Shown here one piece after another: positions 12,601-21,574 of a stretch of 64,000 nucleotides of DNA (within the stretch, counting starts at the first letter, position 1; each line of letters begins with the position of its first letter). The notes below the pieces were generated by a model. That model had not been told where the DNA came from, made no database searches, and saw only the letters and a list, made by a program, of their open reading frames with translations. Both the position numbers and the translations under genes were made by a program. Origin of the DNA: Incurvaria masculella (lineage: Eukaryota; Arthropoda; Insecta; Lepidoptera; Incurvariidae); NCBI GenBank assembly GCA_946894095.1, contig OX335656.1:7579001-7643000 (forward strand). Direction: 5' to 3'.

Positions 12601-15600
12601 TCATAATTTCACTGCGAAGCGGAGGCGCGCGGCCCGATAGTAGAAGGTAATAGGTACCCGGCGCGTGGTAGATGACGCGCTCTCGCTCTCGTATTCACGC
12701 CCTGTCTCACACATAATGAAATAGCAATAGATACCGCTCTTGGCAGGCAGATTCGATGCGGGATTTTCACTTGCTTACGGCCCGTTCTTAAGGTGGCCCA
12801 TCCCGCAATATACAATAACTTTCGAGGTGGATTACGCAATGATAAAGTAAGAACATCGTAAAAAGATTAGTCATCAGACATAGCTTATTTAATCAAGATT
12901 TATGATCTATTTGATTTTTGTTAGATTTTTTACTACAGCGGTCGTGGTTTACTTTTAGCTATAAGTCGTTTTGAAATTAAAATTTACGTAAATCTTACCA
13001 AATCATACACTATTCACATTGTCTTTTTTGTGGACATGTTGCATCTTCCTCATCACGGAGCCTGTCTTATTCTTTGAAACAGAGAAGGTCCCAGAGCGCA
13101 ACAACACGGTTTTGTACCGTGCCCGCGAATGAGTTAGGCCCGCTGGGTTGGGCCACCTTAATAAAAATGTTTGCTTGGCTATAAGATTTTTTTTGTATTA
13201 TGTACCTACATATTTAAATTATACATACAAAAATTAACTAATTAAGTATTCAAAGTGAACCTGTCAAAACTTAGCATGAAATTAGCACCGGACTAACCAT
13301 ACAAAAACTGGTTCAGTTCGACCTTAATATGCGTACTATAGTAAGTCCGCCCAATCTGAAAGGGATCGGCTGTAAGGGATTAAGAGCAATGTTATTCAGT
13401 GTTCAGTGGTGCATAAAATTAATTCCTTTTTAAATAGTTTACAATGCAATTATTACATACATATGTTCTTGTCAGTTTTAAGAACCATCTTGTCTAGCCT
13501 TGTAATGGAAACAGAAAAAACATGCTAAAAATATTTTCGTTTCGGGTAAAGTTCTGAACAAGAATAACACAAGAAATGGATTTGAACTTTTATTCAAAAT
13601 AATTTTAAAAGTCATCGTCTACATCATATGCTGAGATTCATAGACGTTACTCGTACTTAGCTGAGCCAAAGTATGGCTACCGATTGTAAAATTTGACATT
13701 CGGTCCATATGTTTTATGTCAAAACTGACACTCGAAAGAGATACTTTAGCTCAGCCAAGTACTAGTAACGTCAATGAATCTCAGCATTAAAAAATGATAA
13801 AGTGTGGGACAACTGTTGGATCTAAAATAATGTTTATTTTGTTATAAAGGAAAAATGCCAACATAAAAGGAAGTATTTTTTTATATGCATGATTATAAAC
13901 ATTCCTAGATTATTTTGCATTCTGCATCTACACATCTTACTCCACCTAGTAAAGAAGACTTTGGGATGAGCAGATTACTAATTGGGTTCTCCAATCTTCT
14001 TGAATTATTTGCCATTTTGAAGCAGCTTTGAATTTGATCAATAAACAAAACATTTTGCATATTGTATAATAAAGTTTTGCATAATATTTTTGCTTAATGC
14101 TTCTGGGGTCACAATAACCTAACAGTAATGAAAATCCTTTTCGTGTCTTAGTTTAGCCACCCCGATCTCTATAATTCTTGCAATGGCATTACTTACTTTG
14201 ATTTTACAACTTTCAAACGCAGGATTAACAAACCTCAACTGCAAGCCTCTTTCTGTTGAGCATGTATGAACACTAACAAAACACATCATACATATGTTAC
14301 ACAAAGTAGCATTTTAGATGGCGGCATAGATTAAGTAGTTTTTTATCTATGTTGTCGGCAACAAATGGATCAAACAAAGAGGATATAATTTTATGGTAAA
14401 TCAGCTACCACTTAATTCTAAAAGAGTGGTAGGGAAATTCAGATGACACCCTTTAAGGGTTCCGTACCCAAAGGGTGCCAACGGAACCCTATTACTAAGC
14501 CTCCGCTGTTGGTCCATCTCTCCCTCACAGGGCTTATTTCATGAACCGTAAATGATAGGCAGATGAAATTTTCACAGAGTATGTATTTATTTTGCTGCTC
14601 TACAAAAAAATAAAGTTAAATTTAAAAATAACGAAAATTATAAGGGCTTATACAAAAAACGTGATGGTACGATGGTACGGAACCATTCGCGTGCGAGTCC
14701 GACTGGCACTTGTTTAAAATTGGATGAAATGTTTTTATTACTTCAAGGTTGCCTGCATTTCATTATCGATCTCGAGAAACTTTAGCAATTACTTTAATGG
14801 GAAGCGTAAAATTACTAGAGAATATTTTAATCTAGGCACATTGGTACTGACTTGTCTATCTGCCAAGTTTTGTGAGAAATCATATTGGAATTTAGTGAGA
14901 AGTGAGAATCATGTGTGGAATTTAGTTTACATTGTAAAATAGCTGACATAATACAGGGTATTATTAGGGGTATTAGAGAATATATATTAATAGGGACGAT
15001 CCTGTTAAAAATCTAGTTCTTTAATATTTAGGGAATAAAAAAACCACACTGCACACATTTTCCATCACCCAAGGATGGGTGACAAGGATAACTAGAAGAG
15101 CAGTGATAGTAGAATTACTTTAATTTAAGCCTTGCATATACAGTTACTAGCGGTTGCCCGCAACTTCACTTCTGTGTCTCGGTAATGGCATGTTCAATTA
15201 GGTTGAAAAGTACCCTGTTACTCCGAGGTTCAAGAGCGACATTTACATTGGATCATTGTCATTCGATTTTAAAAAGATGCAGAACCATTTGGGGTTTCGA
15301 AAATGGTCTGAACTGAACCTGCGACCTAAGGGGGACATGTCCGCTCTATAGCTAATTATAATTGCTCTAATAGTTGATGGCGCTGCTTGACCTCTTATTA
15401 ATTTGAGGAACAAGCTCTTTATTCTTGTAAACCATAAATTTACTTGCAGAACCCATATGTTTATTTTTTATTTTTAAACATGTGTTTTAAATAGACACCT
15501 GTGATTTCATACTGTTCACGAGCCGCTCGTGAATCATTTGTTGATTTTTTTTGTAATGAACTTTATCTATGGGGAAAAGATATTGTGTTATAAAATATTA

Positions 15601-18143
15601 GTTATGAAAATTGTGAATTAATGCAATATAAAAATACATCTTCACGACAAAAACTGTAATGTTGTTATTATTAATGTTTAAAGTTACCCTTTCCTAACTT
15701 AATTAGATTTTTCGTACACCTCCAGTTAGAAACCCGCATACATTTAATTTTCTTACTATGGTTTGCTGATCTGTTTAAACAACCATAAACTTAAAACAAA
15801 AAAGTCTATGTATCTGTAAAGTTTTTTTATCTATTTATCAATCAGGTTTAGTAAATATTTAACTTACCACTCACAACTGATTTTAATTTATCATATTGTA
15901 TATACACAGTGCACAGCTTACCAGTAGCAGGAACCGAAAGGCGGTGATTATGTACACGAAACTGAATTTCTTTTGTTATTTGACGTTTGTTTTAAAGACA
16001 AAAATCAGAAAGCAGTTTTACTCTTGAACATAATTCACCTAATTATCAAAACAAAGATTTCATAATCAAGGAAGCTATATTGTTTCTAGCTAAATTTTAG
16101 GTTTATACTAATACGTAAGAGATGATGAGACTAAACTATGTTATTCTTGTGTCTAAGATAATGGAAAACAGATATCTACATTGGAGTAAAAAATTGGCGT
16201 GGAGGTTAATTTTATTGAATAATTTAAATAACTTTCTAAAAAAACTTAAGGTGTCTGTAATAATTATGGATTGAGTTCTTAAAATTCCCTCCAGTGCATT
16301 AGATGGCTGATTAAGTGCAGTATTTGTGCTGGTAATGTACCACACCAACAGTTCAGATTTAGTATCGTAGTTATTATTTGTAATATAAAATTGTAATACT
16401 GTAAACATAAAAAAATTAGAGAACCCCTCCAATATCCGTAACACCAACAGACCACCTTTAGTTTTGGTTTTTTCCACACAATTCTTTGTGCTGGCTGAAG
16501 TTTGCAAAACATACATTAAACATTTGTTGACATTTGTGGTTTGGTTGTTACAGACATTGGGTGATTTTCTGCTTCCCTCCTTTGACGATGTGGAAAACGG
16601 CAAAGCGTTGAACTACGGCGATAAATGTGATTTGATGAGGTCCGGAATATTCCCCGAGGGTGTGGAACACCCCTTCAGTCTGCCGGTGGCGGTGGTGCGG
16701 CGCGACGACGCCCCCCCACCCGCGTCTCCCCCAGCCATCGCCCCCGCCACTACCGTCGCCGCCCCCACCTGTGGCCGCTCGGCCACCTCCGGCACCAGGA
16801 TACCACTCATCATTCCCAGCAGTGAAACTTTCCGATGCAATTCGAGGGAAATTTCGAGGCGGTCACCCTCACTGCTAGCAAACAGAGCACCACCGCCTAA
16901 CTGTGAATCACCTCTTCCCCCGAGTCTGGATCAGAATTCACCGTTGGATTGTGAAATGGATGAGCTTTCGTTGTCGTTTTCTCATATAAATGTCAATTTT
17001 GCCTCCAGACCAGAGTCTGAACTCAGTTGTTCCACGGTGGAGATGAATCATGGTAATCCATCAAGGCAGAGCTGGGCAGGCTGGCAACCCCAAACACATG
17101 AAGCGAATAAACCAAATTTACAAAACAAAGGTCCTAAACCGACTTGTCATCCGAAGCTAGACAGTGAGAAGTGCCAATCCGAAGCGCCAATACCAATGCC
17201 AGCCGATTTTACACATTATTTAAATTATACGCCAAGTTTGTCGCTACAGAACCCGCTGCAAACATCTGCACTCTCACAACCTCAAATACCCAAAGAATTC
17301 AATAACTATTGCTATCCGATAAAGAAAACCCCAATGGTTAATCAATCAATACCCCAATGGCCTTCTACACAACATGTATCTAATTATCCACACGCACAAC
17401 CACCCAGCACATATAATGCTCAGTTAGAGAACCCACAACCTGACTTATGTTACCAATATAATACACAACATTACCACCTACCTCCACCTGCTCAAAATTA
17501 CAATTTTGGCTCTTACGTGCATTCGACACAATATCCCAATAAGAACTCCCACCTGCAGCCTACACCGGATCCCAGCGTAAATAAAATGTTGCATCCGACA
17601 CAATATCCCAATATGAACTCCCACCCGCAGCCTACACAGGATCCCAACGTAAATAAAATGTTGCATCCGACACAATATCCCAATATGAACTCCCGACCGC
17701 CGCCTACGCATTATCCTAACGTAAATAACATGTTGTATACACAACATCCCAATATGGCAATGTTTATGCAACCATTGCAACACCCCTATGATGTCCACCA
17801 TTCTAAACAACATCCTAACACTCCATTCTCAACCCAACCAATACAATCTCCTAACATGGGACCAACGCAGCTCATTCAAAATCCCAGTATAGAATATTCA
17901 ATGCAATCCGCTCATGAATATTCCACCAGTGACTACATGCGAAGGCCTGATGTGTCTTCTGTCTGGGATCTTGCAAAGGACATCAATATCTTACCTAATT
18001 CCGATAGCATTCAAATGGCATTGTCTGCTCTGGACACACAGTATCGTGAAATGAAAATGAGCATTGCTGGTGTTGCACCACCGAACCTTACTCAGACCAG
18101 GCCGAATGCATCCAATGACATTAAGCATAACCCCGCAACGTGA
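673..18143 (+). CDS. tej: tejas/TDRD5-like LOTUS-Tudor protein (5' partial)
   Basis: Germline nuage scaffold of the piRNA pathway, by family. Exons placed by splice sites and phase: 673-937, 2190-2380, 3575-3719, 4755-4979, 5679-6200, 16554-18143, giving 978 residues in frame; the N terminus lies upstream. The first exon carries the second half of a LOTUS (OST-HTH) helix domain (FGCDLDYKRLGHASLESL) and then a Pro/Arg-rich linker. Exons 2-5 form one extended Tudor domain: the HFWFQL strand, the DGWHR and VDYG core strands, LPAQA, and an INRTLVDE strand. The last exon is disordered, rich in Pro/Asn/Gln, with three 24-residue repeats. A single Tudor domain favours tejas/TDRD5 over the multi-Tudor TDRD7/tapas. 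Introns are full of transposons, and the one at 6201-16553 spans 10 kb. The link from 6200 to 16554 (phase 0) is the least certain; 5789 or a stop at 6224 are alternatives. Confidence 0.85.
1000..1292 (+). repeat. dispersed repeat with GGTTCCG/ACGGAAC motifs
   Basis: Starts near an ACCGGTCAAGTGCGAGTC motif, contains a short (GGAC)n run, and ends near GAGTACGGAAC. Related copies in the opposite orientation lie at 10203-10496 and 14455-14715, and a start fragment at about 12070-12110. There are no clear terminal inverted repeats and no coding capacity. The family is not identified. Confidence 0.7.
1961..2234 (+). repeat. 137-bp tandem duplication covering an intron end and exon start
   Basis: Units 1961-2097 and 2098-2234 are close copies. 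The second contains the real acceptor and the first 45 bases of the tejas-like exon at 2190. The first carries the same acceptor (AG at 2051-2052) followed by a degraded exon start that reaches an in-frame stop soon after running into the second unit, with no donor. It is a decoy splice acceptor 137 bases upstream of the true one. Confidence 0.85.
2437..3135 (-). mobile_element. SINE-body copy split by a TTAA element
   Basis: The two halves, 2437-2471 and 2994-3135, together match the body of the SINE family seen at 3931-4310 and 59768-60154. They are separated by the inverted-repeat element at 2476-2989, so the SINE was there first. Confidence 0.75.
2476..2989 (+). mobile_element. TTAA-flanked inverted-repeat element (MITE), copy 1
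   Basis: Flanked on both sides by TTAA (2472-2475 and 2990-2993). The terminal inverted repeat (GGTGKCCC type) is partly degraded here. The interior matches the full copy at 38617-39158 and has no coding capacity. A TTAA target duplication is typical of piggyBac-mobilised elements. Confidence 0.85.
3180..3500 (+). repeat. dispersed repeat ending near CGGTTTTTCATAAAA
   Basis: Diverged copy of a segment also present at about 35330-35630; both end with the same CGGTTTTTCATAAAA stretch a short way upstream of an exon (3575 and 35680). No open frame is recognised. It could be the 3' region of a LINE. Confidence 0.5.
3931..4310 (-). mobile_element. 5S-rRNA-headed SINE, near full length
   Basis: Read on the minus strand, the head (about 4310 down to 4200) carries a 5S-rRNA-like block with GAAGTTAAGCAACGCTGGG and GGATGGGTGACC, the internal Pol III promoter region of 5S genes. 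A body of about 250 bases follows, then a poly-A tail (the T run at 3931-3939). It lies in the tejas-like intron 3720-4754. Confidence 0.88.
4397..4660 (-). mobile_element. non-LTR retrotransposon fragment (reverse transcriptase C-terminal region)
   Basis: The minus-strand frame encodes a typical LINE ORF2 tail (RRATKMVPALRNKSYEDRL then LGLTTLEERR and GDRIETFKIL). It resembles CR1/L2-like elements by these motifs. It is 5'-truncated with no catalytic domain. Confidence 0.75.
5171..5287 (+). CDS. candidate alternative terminal exon of the tejas-like gene
   Basis: A consensus acceptor (TTATGTTCAG) is followed by 38 codons and a stop, in phase with the preceding exon (ends 4979, phase 0). The start (AYQVKVFVIDQ) parallels the next exon (AQVVRMFLADT), both fitting the final strands of an extended Tudor domain. 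AATAAA hexamers follow within 15-30 bases of the stop. It would give a short isoform without the tail. It may instead be a decayed duplicate of the 5679 exon. Confidence 0.45.
   Translation, partial: AYQVKVFVIDQDLNYQFYVRRRDNIALRNIRSTAHDPY
5302..5316 (+). promoter_or_regulatory. clustered AATAAA poly(A) signals
   Basis: AATAAA at 5302-5307 and 5311-5316, shortly after the stop of the candidate terminal exon. The hexamers are also common by chance in AT-rich sequence. Confidence 0.4.
6398..6403 (+). promoter_or_regulatory. AATAAA after the 6224 stop
   Basis: If the donor at 6201 is not used, the tejas-like frame reads to a stop at 6222-6224 and this hexamer lies about 175 bases downstream. 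This could be a second alternative 3' end. Confidence 0.35.
6440..6630. mobile_element. small inverted-repeat element related to 13628-13787
   Basis: Contains a short perfect hairpin (ACTTGTATTTGGC and its reverse complement, about 6456-6484). It ends with TATGATTCTCAGCAT, the terminal sequence type of the 13628-13787 element. Most of a nearby 126-codon open frame derives from it. Confidence 0.45.
6838..7036 (+). mobile_element. non-LTR retrotransposon ORF2 C-terminal fragment
   Basis: The plus-strand frame shows PWFHRIKMSKSSTSII, then FRLRIGHCCSPVHLARLHI and a CEC motif, the typical end of jockey/I-type LINE ORF2. It stands alone, with no upstream domains. Confidence 0.65.
7403..7964 (+). 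mobile_element. TTAA inverted-repeat element, copy 2
   Basis: About 560 bases matching the full copy at 38617-39158. The right end (GGGTTGGGCCACC) abuts TTAA at 7965-7968; the left flank is degraded (TTAG-like). Lies in the long tejas-like intron. Confidence 0.8.
7969..9096. other. intronic stretch without recognisable features
   Basis: I find no exon, repeat or RNA gene here apart from short low-complexity runs. It leads directly into the tRNA-like array. Confidence 0.4.
9097..10770 (+). repeat. tandem array of about 17 tRNA-like modules (SINE heads)
   Basis: Units of about 79 bases begin near 9097, 9177, 9257, 9336, 9413, 9492, 9570, 9650, 9729, 9810, 9889, 9967, 10046, 10127, 10497, 10577 and 10657. 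Each starts TAGCTCAGGGGCG (fits the tRNA A-box pattern), has an anticodon-arm-like CTTGCTTCTCATGGCAAAG, and then GAGTTCAATCC (B-box-like). The linker is CACTCCGTTCATGCACCAC plus a T run, which could terminate Pol III. After the last unit the sequence runs on as CTTTCTGAGTTG and GAGCTGTTC, the linker that follows the single tRNA-like head in the SINEs at 36257 and 26815. The array is therefore probably an expansion of a SINE head. Confidence 0.85.
10203..10496 (-). repeat. dispersed GGTTCCG/ACGGAAC repeat inserted in the array
   Basis: Same family as 1000-1292, opposite orientation, interrupting the tRNA-like array between its 14th and 15th modules. It arrived after the array had expanded. Confidence 0.8.
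10834..11168. mobile_element. tRNA-Leu-like retroposon with 16-bp target duplication
   Basis: A 16-base direct repeat (CTACACTAAGTTACGT) lies at 10818-10833 and 11169-11184, and the interrupted host repeat continues across both, so 10834-11168 is an insertion. Its core (11074-11147) has a D-arm TGGCGAAATTGGTAGACGC, a 5-bp anticodon stem (ATACC/GGTAT) with a 7-base loop reading CAA at the anticodon position, a 5-base variable loop, and a 5-bp T-stem (GCTGG/CCAGC). There is no poly-A tail. Related copies: 181-655 and 44892-45385; a fragment lies near 5459. Confidence 0.7.
11340..11700. mobile_element. two SINE-body fragments in inverted orientation
   Basis: 11340-11567 is a plus-strand SINE body ending in an A-run. 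11568-11700 is a minus-strand piece of the same body, joined directly to it. Confidence 0.7.
11713..12068 (+). mobile_element. SINE with 5S-type head (diverged subfamily)
   Basis: Head CCTCGGTAGCCCGGTGGTGCG followed by a GCAGTTGGGTTCTGG block, then the common body and a tail with A7. The head is closer to the copy at 23596 than to 59768, suggesting a second subfamily. Confidence 0.75.
12253..12277. repeat. (TA)n microsatellite
   Basis: About 12 perfect TA repeats in the long tejas-like intron. Confidence 0.95.
12792..13157 (-). mobile_element. TTAA inverted-repeat element, copy 3 (shortened)
   Basis: TTAA on both sides (12788-12791 and 13158-13161). Minus-orientation interior, about 190 bases shorter than the full copy, with the loss near its 3' end. 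Confidence 0.85.
13628..13787. mobile_element. 160-bp element with long terminal inverted repeats
   Basis: The left end ATGCTGAGATTCAT and right end ATGAATCTCAGCAT are exact reverse complements, and pairing extends through about 38 bases (including AGCTGAGCC/GCTCAGCC). Non-coding. The element at 6440-6630 is related. Confidence 0.85.
13788..16553. other. 3' part of the long tejas-like intron
   Basis: Holds a copy of the GGTTCCG repeat at 14455-14715 (minus). Otherwise AT-rich sequence without recognisable exons. The acceptor of the last exon is at 16551-16553 (TTGTTACAG). The open frame continues 90 bases upstream of it but reads like intron. Confidence 0.5.
17520..17735 (+). repeat. three 72-bp coding repeats in the tejas-like tail
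   Basis: Units 17520-17591, 17592-17663 and 17664-17735 each encode 24 residues (HPTQYPNMNSHPQP-type). Being a multiple of three, the repeat keeps the frame. The third unit is the most diverged. The surrounding sequence has the looser pattern QHPN/QYPN. Confidence 0.95.
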
Positions 18144-18596
18144 ATGAATCCTGGTAATTGCTGCTTCGAAGTGCCGGTTATACGTTTTAGCCTAAGGTAT
18201 GGTGCTGCACAAAGGTATTCATAAAATTTGTGATTATTTCTTTAGCAAGAAAACAGTTTGGTTTTCACTTAAAGTATGGAACTGGTCGCTTACGATACTG
18301 AACTGAATCTTGTTACATTTTCTCAGTCTTGCCGCTTTATGTAACGCAAGTGTTAATCGAATAGATTTGTCGTTAAATTTGTATTTCAGACCTATGGAAC
18401 AAAGTAAGTTGAGTCAAGAAGAGTTGTTTTAACTCTTGTCCCATGAGCCTTGGGTAATAGCGAAGGCTAAGTATATGTACACGCTTGCCGACCCGAACAA
18501 ATCTCACTAAAGAACTCTCACATTGTGTGAAGTTATACCTACAACCACAAGCAAGGCTCATTGGAAAATACAAGTTAAAACTACTCTACCTTTTTA

Positions 18597-18602
18597 AATA
18601 AA
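18597..18602 (+). promoter_or_regulatory. tej: AATAAA poly(A) signal of the tejas-like gene
   Basis: First clear hexamer after the stop at 18141-18143, about 455 bases downstream. Confidence 0.5.
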
Positions 18603-19323
18603 CATATGTTTTGTGATTTGTTTACATGGAAGATTTTTTTTTTCTTCAGAATTTGACTCGTTATAAGTTAGCTATAATCAACGTGTGGCGTCGTGAATAA
18701 TGTTTAAGTTAAATTAAGTTAGTTTAAGAACACAAAAAAGTACATATATAGTCTTATATTTGCCTCAGTAATGTAAACAATAATTTGTACTAAATACTTA
18801 CATACTTACTAAAACTTATAAACTGTTACCTGTAATGTGTGACTTATACTTACCTGAATATCTTTGGGAATTAGTTTATTTCCATTGGCCTTGCATAATC
18901 TAAAATAAAAAAAATACCTCAAATAATAGGAAGTACAGGGTAGGGCAGCGTAACTTCCTTTTTATCAAAATGCAATAAAACACATTTTATGAAGCTAATA
19001 TAATTTCGGTTAACATCTAAAGCATGAATTTACATGGTTATCAAAAAAAAATCCAGTAAGTGACGTCCCCCATTGTCAAAACACTGGGCATACCCAATTA
19101 CATTACTCTTTGTCATGAATGTCGTTAGTCTTCAATGTCATTACTCTTTTCAGCATTGTGATGTGTATGTTGGCCGTTTCTTCGCGAATGTTCTCCTTCA
19201 GGTATTCTAGGATCCTTGACGTAAGTGTAGGATTTTAAAAACATTCCAAAAACATAAATCACAAGGGGCTTAATCGGGGGGTGCCCTGAGTTGAAATGAC
19301 GGCCATTAGAAAAGTAGACACCT

Positions 19324-19406
19324 ATACTGCTATCCTTATTCAAAAGGCGGTAACTGCATATGAGGCACATATGTAGTTACTGCCTTTTGAATAAGGAAGG
19401 CAGTAT
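19324..19406. repeat. near-perfect inverted repeat (hairpin)
   Basis: Arms of about 38 bases (ATACTGC..CCTTATTCAAAAGGC and GCCTTTTGAATAAGG..GCAGTAT) around a loop of a few bases. Either a tiny MITE or a fold-back transcript. Confidence 0.85.
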
Positions 19407-20239
19407 TAACTATTAGTGCATCAAAGGCGCACATTAAAAAAAAAGGAGCATCAACGGCATAGACATCGACACTTTGCTGAACAGAGTAATGATCAATTCT
19501 AGAATTCGGTATACCCTGTATACAATGGGGGTGTGTACCTGTATGATAAAAAAATATGTTTTATTGCATTTTGGAAATAAAAGGAATGTAAGCTTTCGCA
19601 ACCTGTATAATAAGGTGTTAGAATTAAACCGACCCAGTTTTGTACCCTCACATTGAATGAAGAATGTTCAATGCGGCAGTGAAAAATTATGCATATTTTA
19701 CATCCAGTTGAATGTAGCTGTGCTCAAACAAAGGAAGGTTCAGCATGGTATCTTACAGTGAAACCTAGAATTAGTTGTGTTTGGTTAATTTCTTGTAATA
19801 TGAAAACAATCTGTGATCTGCACCATTTTAGTGCATGCATTTGCTACAAACTACGGTTGTTAAATTTGACAATTGCATGTCATTTTTTATCGAACATCAC
19901 AACTAGTTCTAGTACCCGGCAGAAAATAATGCACATCAAACATCGGAAAGAGATAATCGGCTAGTTTTTACTAGTTTTAGCGGATTATCTCGTTCCAGCG
20001 TCTGATGTGCATTATTTACAACGGGGCACTGTATGACATGGATGTCGGACCTTCTCAACACATTCCCGAAGACTTACATTTCAAAGAAACTTTCAGCCTG
20101 GCCCGTGTGCAGCTACATTGAACTCTGTGATACCGAATCTCTACCATTGAGAATGCTCTACGGAGCTGCATAACACGATCGTTTCGTTTCCTTTATACCT
20201 TCACTGAAGGCAGGAAATACAGTACCGTTTACTGTCTGC

Positions 20240-20345
20240 AGTCCTAAAATAAGAATCAACCGATCCTGTAGATACTTGGCCTATAAATTCGGTAAATCTC
20301 TGGAATCTATTCCCTGCCGAGGTCTTTTTCCCAAAGTATAACCTG
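20240..20345 (+). mobile_element. LINE ORF2 C-terminal fragment
   Basis: One frame reads VNLWNLFPAEVF then PKYNLG, the usual end of many LINE reverse transcriptases. Stops lie just upstream. Only a scrap. Confidence 0.5.
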
Positions 20346-21104
20346 GGTCATTTAACCGTGGTGTGCATGAGCACCTGGTTGGCCGGCATAGATTTCACAG
20401 CCTCGTGAAAGTGTCGAAAACCCATGGGCTACATCGGGCACCTCTTATGTGAGGGTTTGGCATGCAATATATGCTGCGCTTGACAAAAACATATTTTCAT
20501 TGCCGCATCGACTGCATTTTCGCAACCTTATGACCTTAACAGTGGGTGATGTATTTTATCTAATTAAAATATAAAGTATAAAATATATTAATATAGTTCA
20601 TTTCATTGAAGTATGCTGTGATCAAACAGCATCTCTGCATACCCTCCGGGGAAACCGCATGGTGGTCTGTGTATATGTTGGTTTGTTAAACGATTCCTTT
20701 TTTAATTGTGGAAAAAAATGTGGTTTCGGTAATAAGTCAAAGCTCTATGTATATGTAGTCTATATATGTTTGTCTCATGTCTATTTGATTCACTAACTGC
20801 AGGTACCGAATAAGATGGTACTCAATGTTTCCCACTACAATTTGTTAAAAACAAATACGCTAGAAATCTCGTGCTACTAAGGTTTTTGTTACTTAATAAA
20901 AACATTATTTTTATGTTAAATAAATGTTACAGTATTCTAATTTTAATTTCTAGTGTAATTATGACGTTGAGGTAAAGAAACATCTCAATAAAAATGCCAT
21001 ATTTTCAAAAATATATTATAATTGCATTATTTTTTTACTATTTTATCATTTCATCAGCCATGACCAGCACAAAGTCTTAATGTGTAAACATGAAACATTT
21101 TAGG

Positions 21105-21372
21105 TGACTGGGTAACGGCATTGCGTCGCAGTAGAAGCCCGAATGCTAGCTGTTCCATGGTTCGGAATCCATGTAAAACTGTCCCCTTCCTCTATTAGGT
21201 GGTAGGGTTATGCCTGCCCGGGTTGGTACTATCGTATTGTATGAAAATGTTGTGGAAATGGCAATTAAAAGTTGTGTTTTCCATCCAGTGCTCATGGAAG
21301 GTCCTGGCATTGTACCTAATTCGTACGGTGGGTGTGGTATAAGCCATACATGTCCAGTTACATAAAAAAAAT
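21105..21372 (+). mobile_element. SINE body copy
   Basis: Contains GAATCCATGTAAAACTG, GGTGGTAGGGTT, GGTTGGTAC and CATCCAGT, ending with an A-run. The head is not clearly of either type. It ends about 200 bases from the TRAIP stop. Confidence 0.7.
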
Positions 21373-21574
21373 AACCAAAAAGAAACATCGACAACATGCA
21401 ATATTTGAGGTGACTAGGTAAACCGCATTGTGGCCCAGTAATTTTTGTATATAGTCATCCCTACCGGCGCTTTCTAGTGTTGCACATCAAGTGCATCGAA
21501 CATCGAGTATAATTCAGTCACTGAAAGCGCTTGAATGTTGCTTTTCATAAATCCAACGGTCCAATTGGCAGGCC

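Larger units (their letters stand above)
18144..21574. other. convergent spacer between the tejas-like gene and TRAIP
   Basis: 3' untranslated sequence of the tejas-like gene with AATAAA at 18597-18602. Then a long hairpin (19324-19406), a SINE-body scrap (about 19640-19750), a LINE tail fragment (about 20240-20345) and a SINE body (21105-21372). No gene recognised. Confidence 0.6.

Noticed and set aside
16136..16603. 155-codon minus-strand frame opposite the last tejas-like exon
   Set aside because: AT-rich and crosses the exon acceptor on the other strand; no motif.
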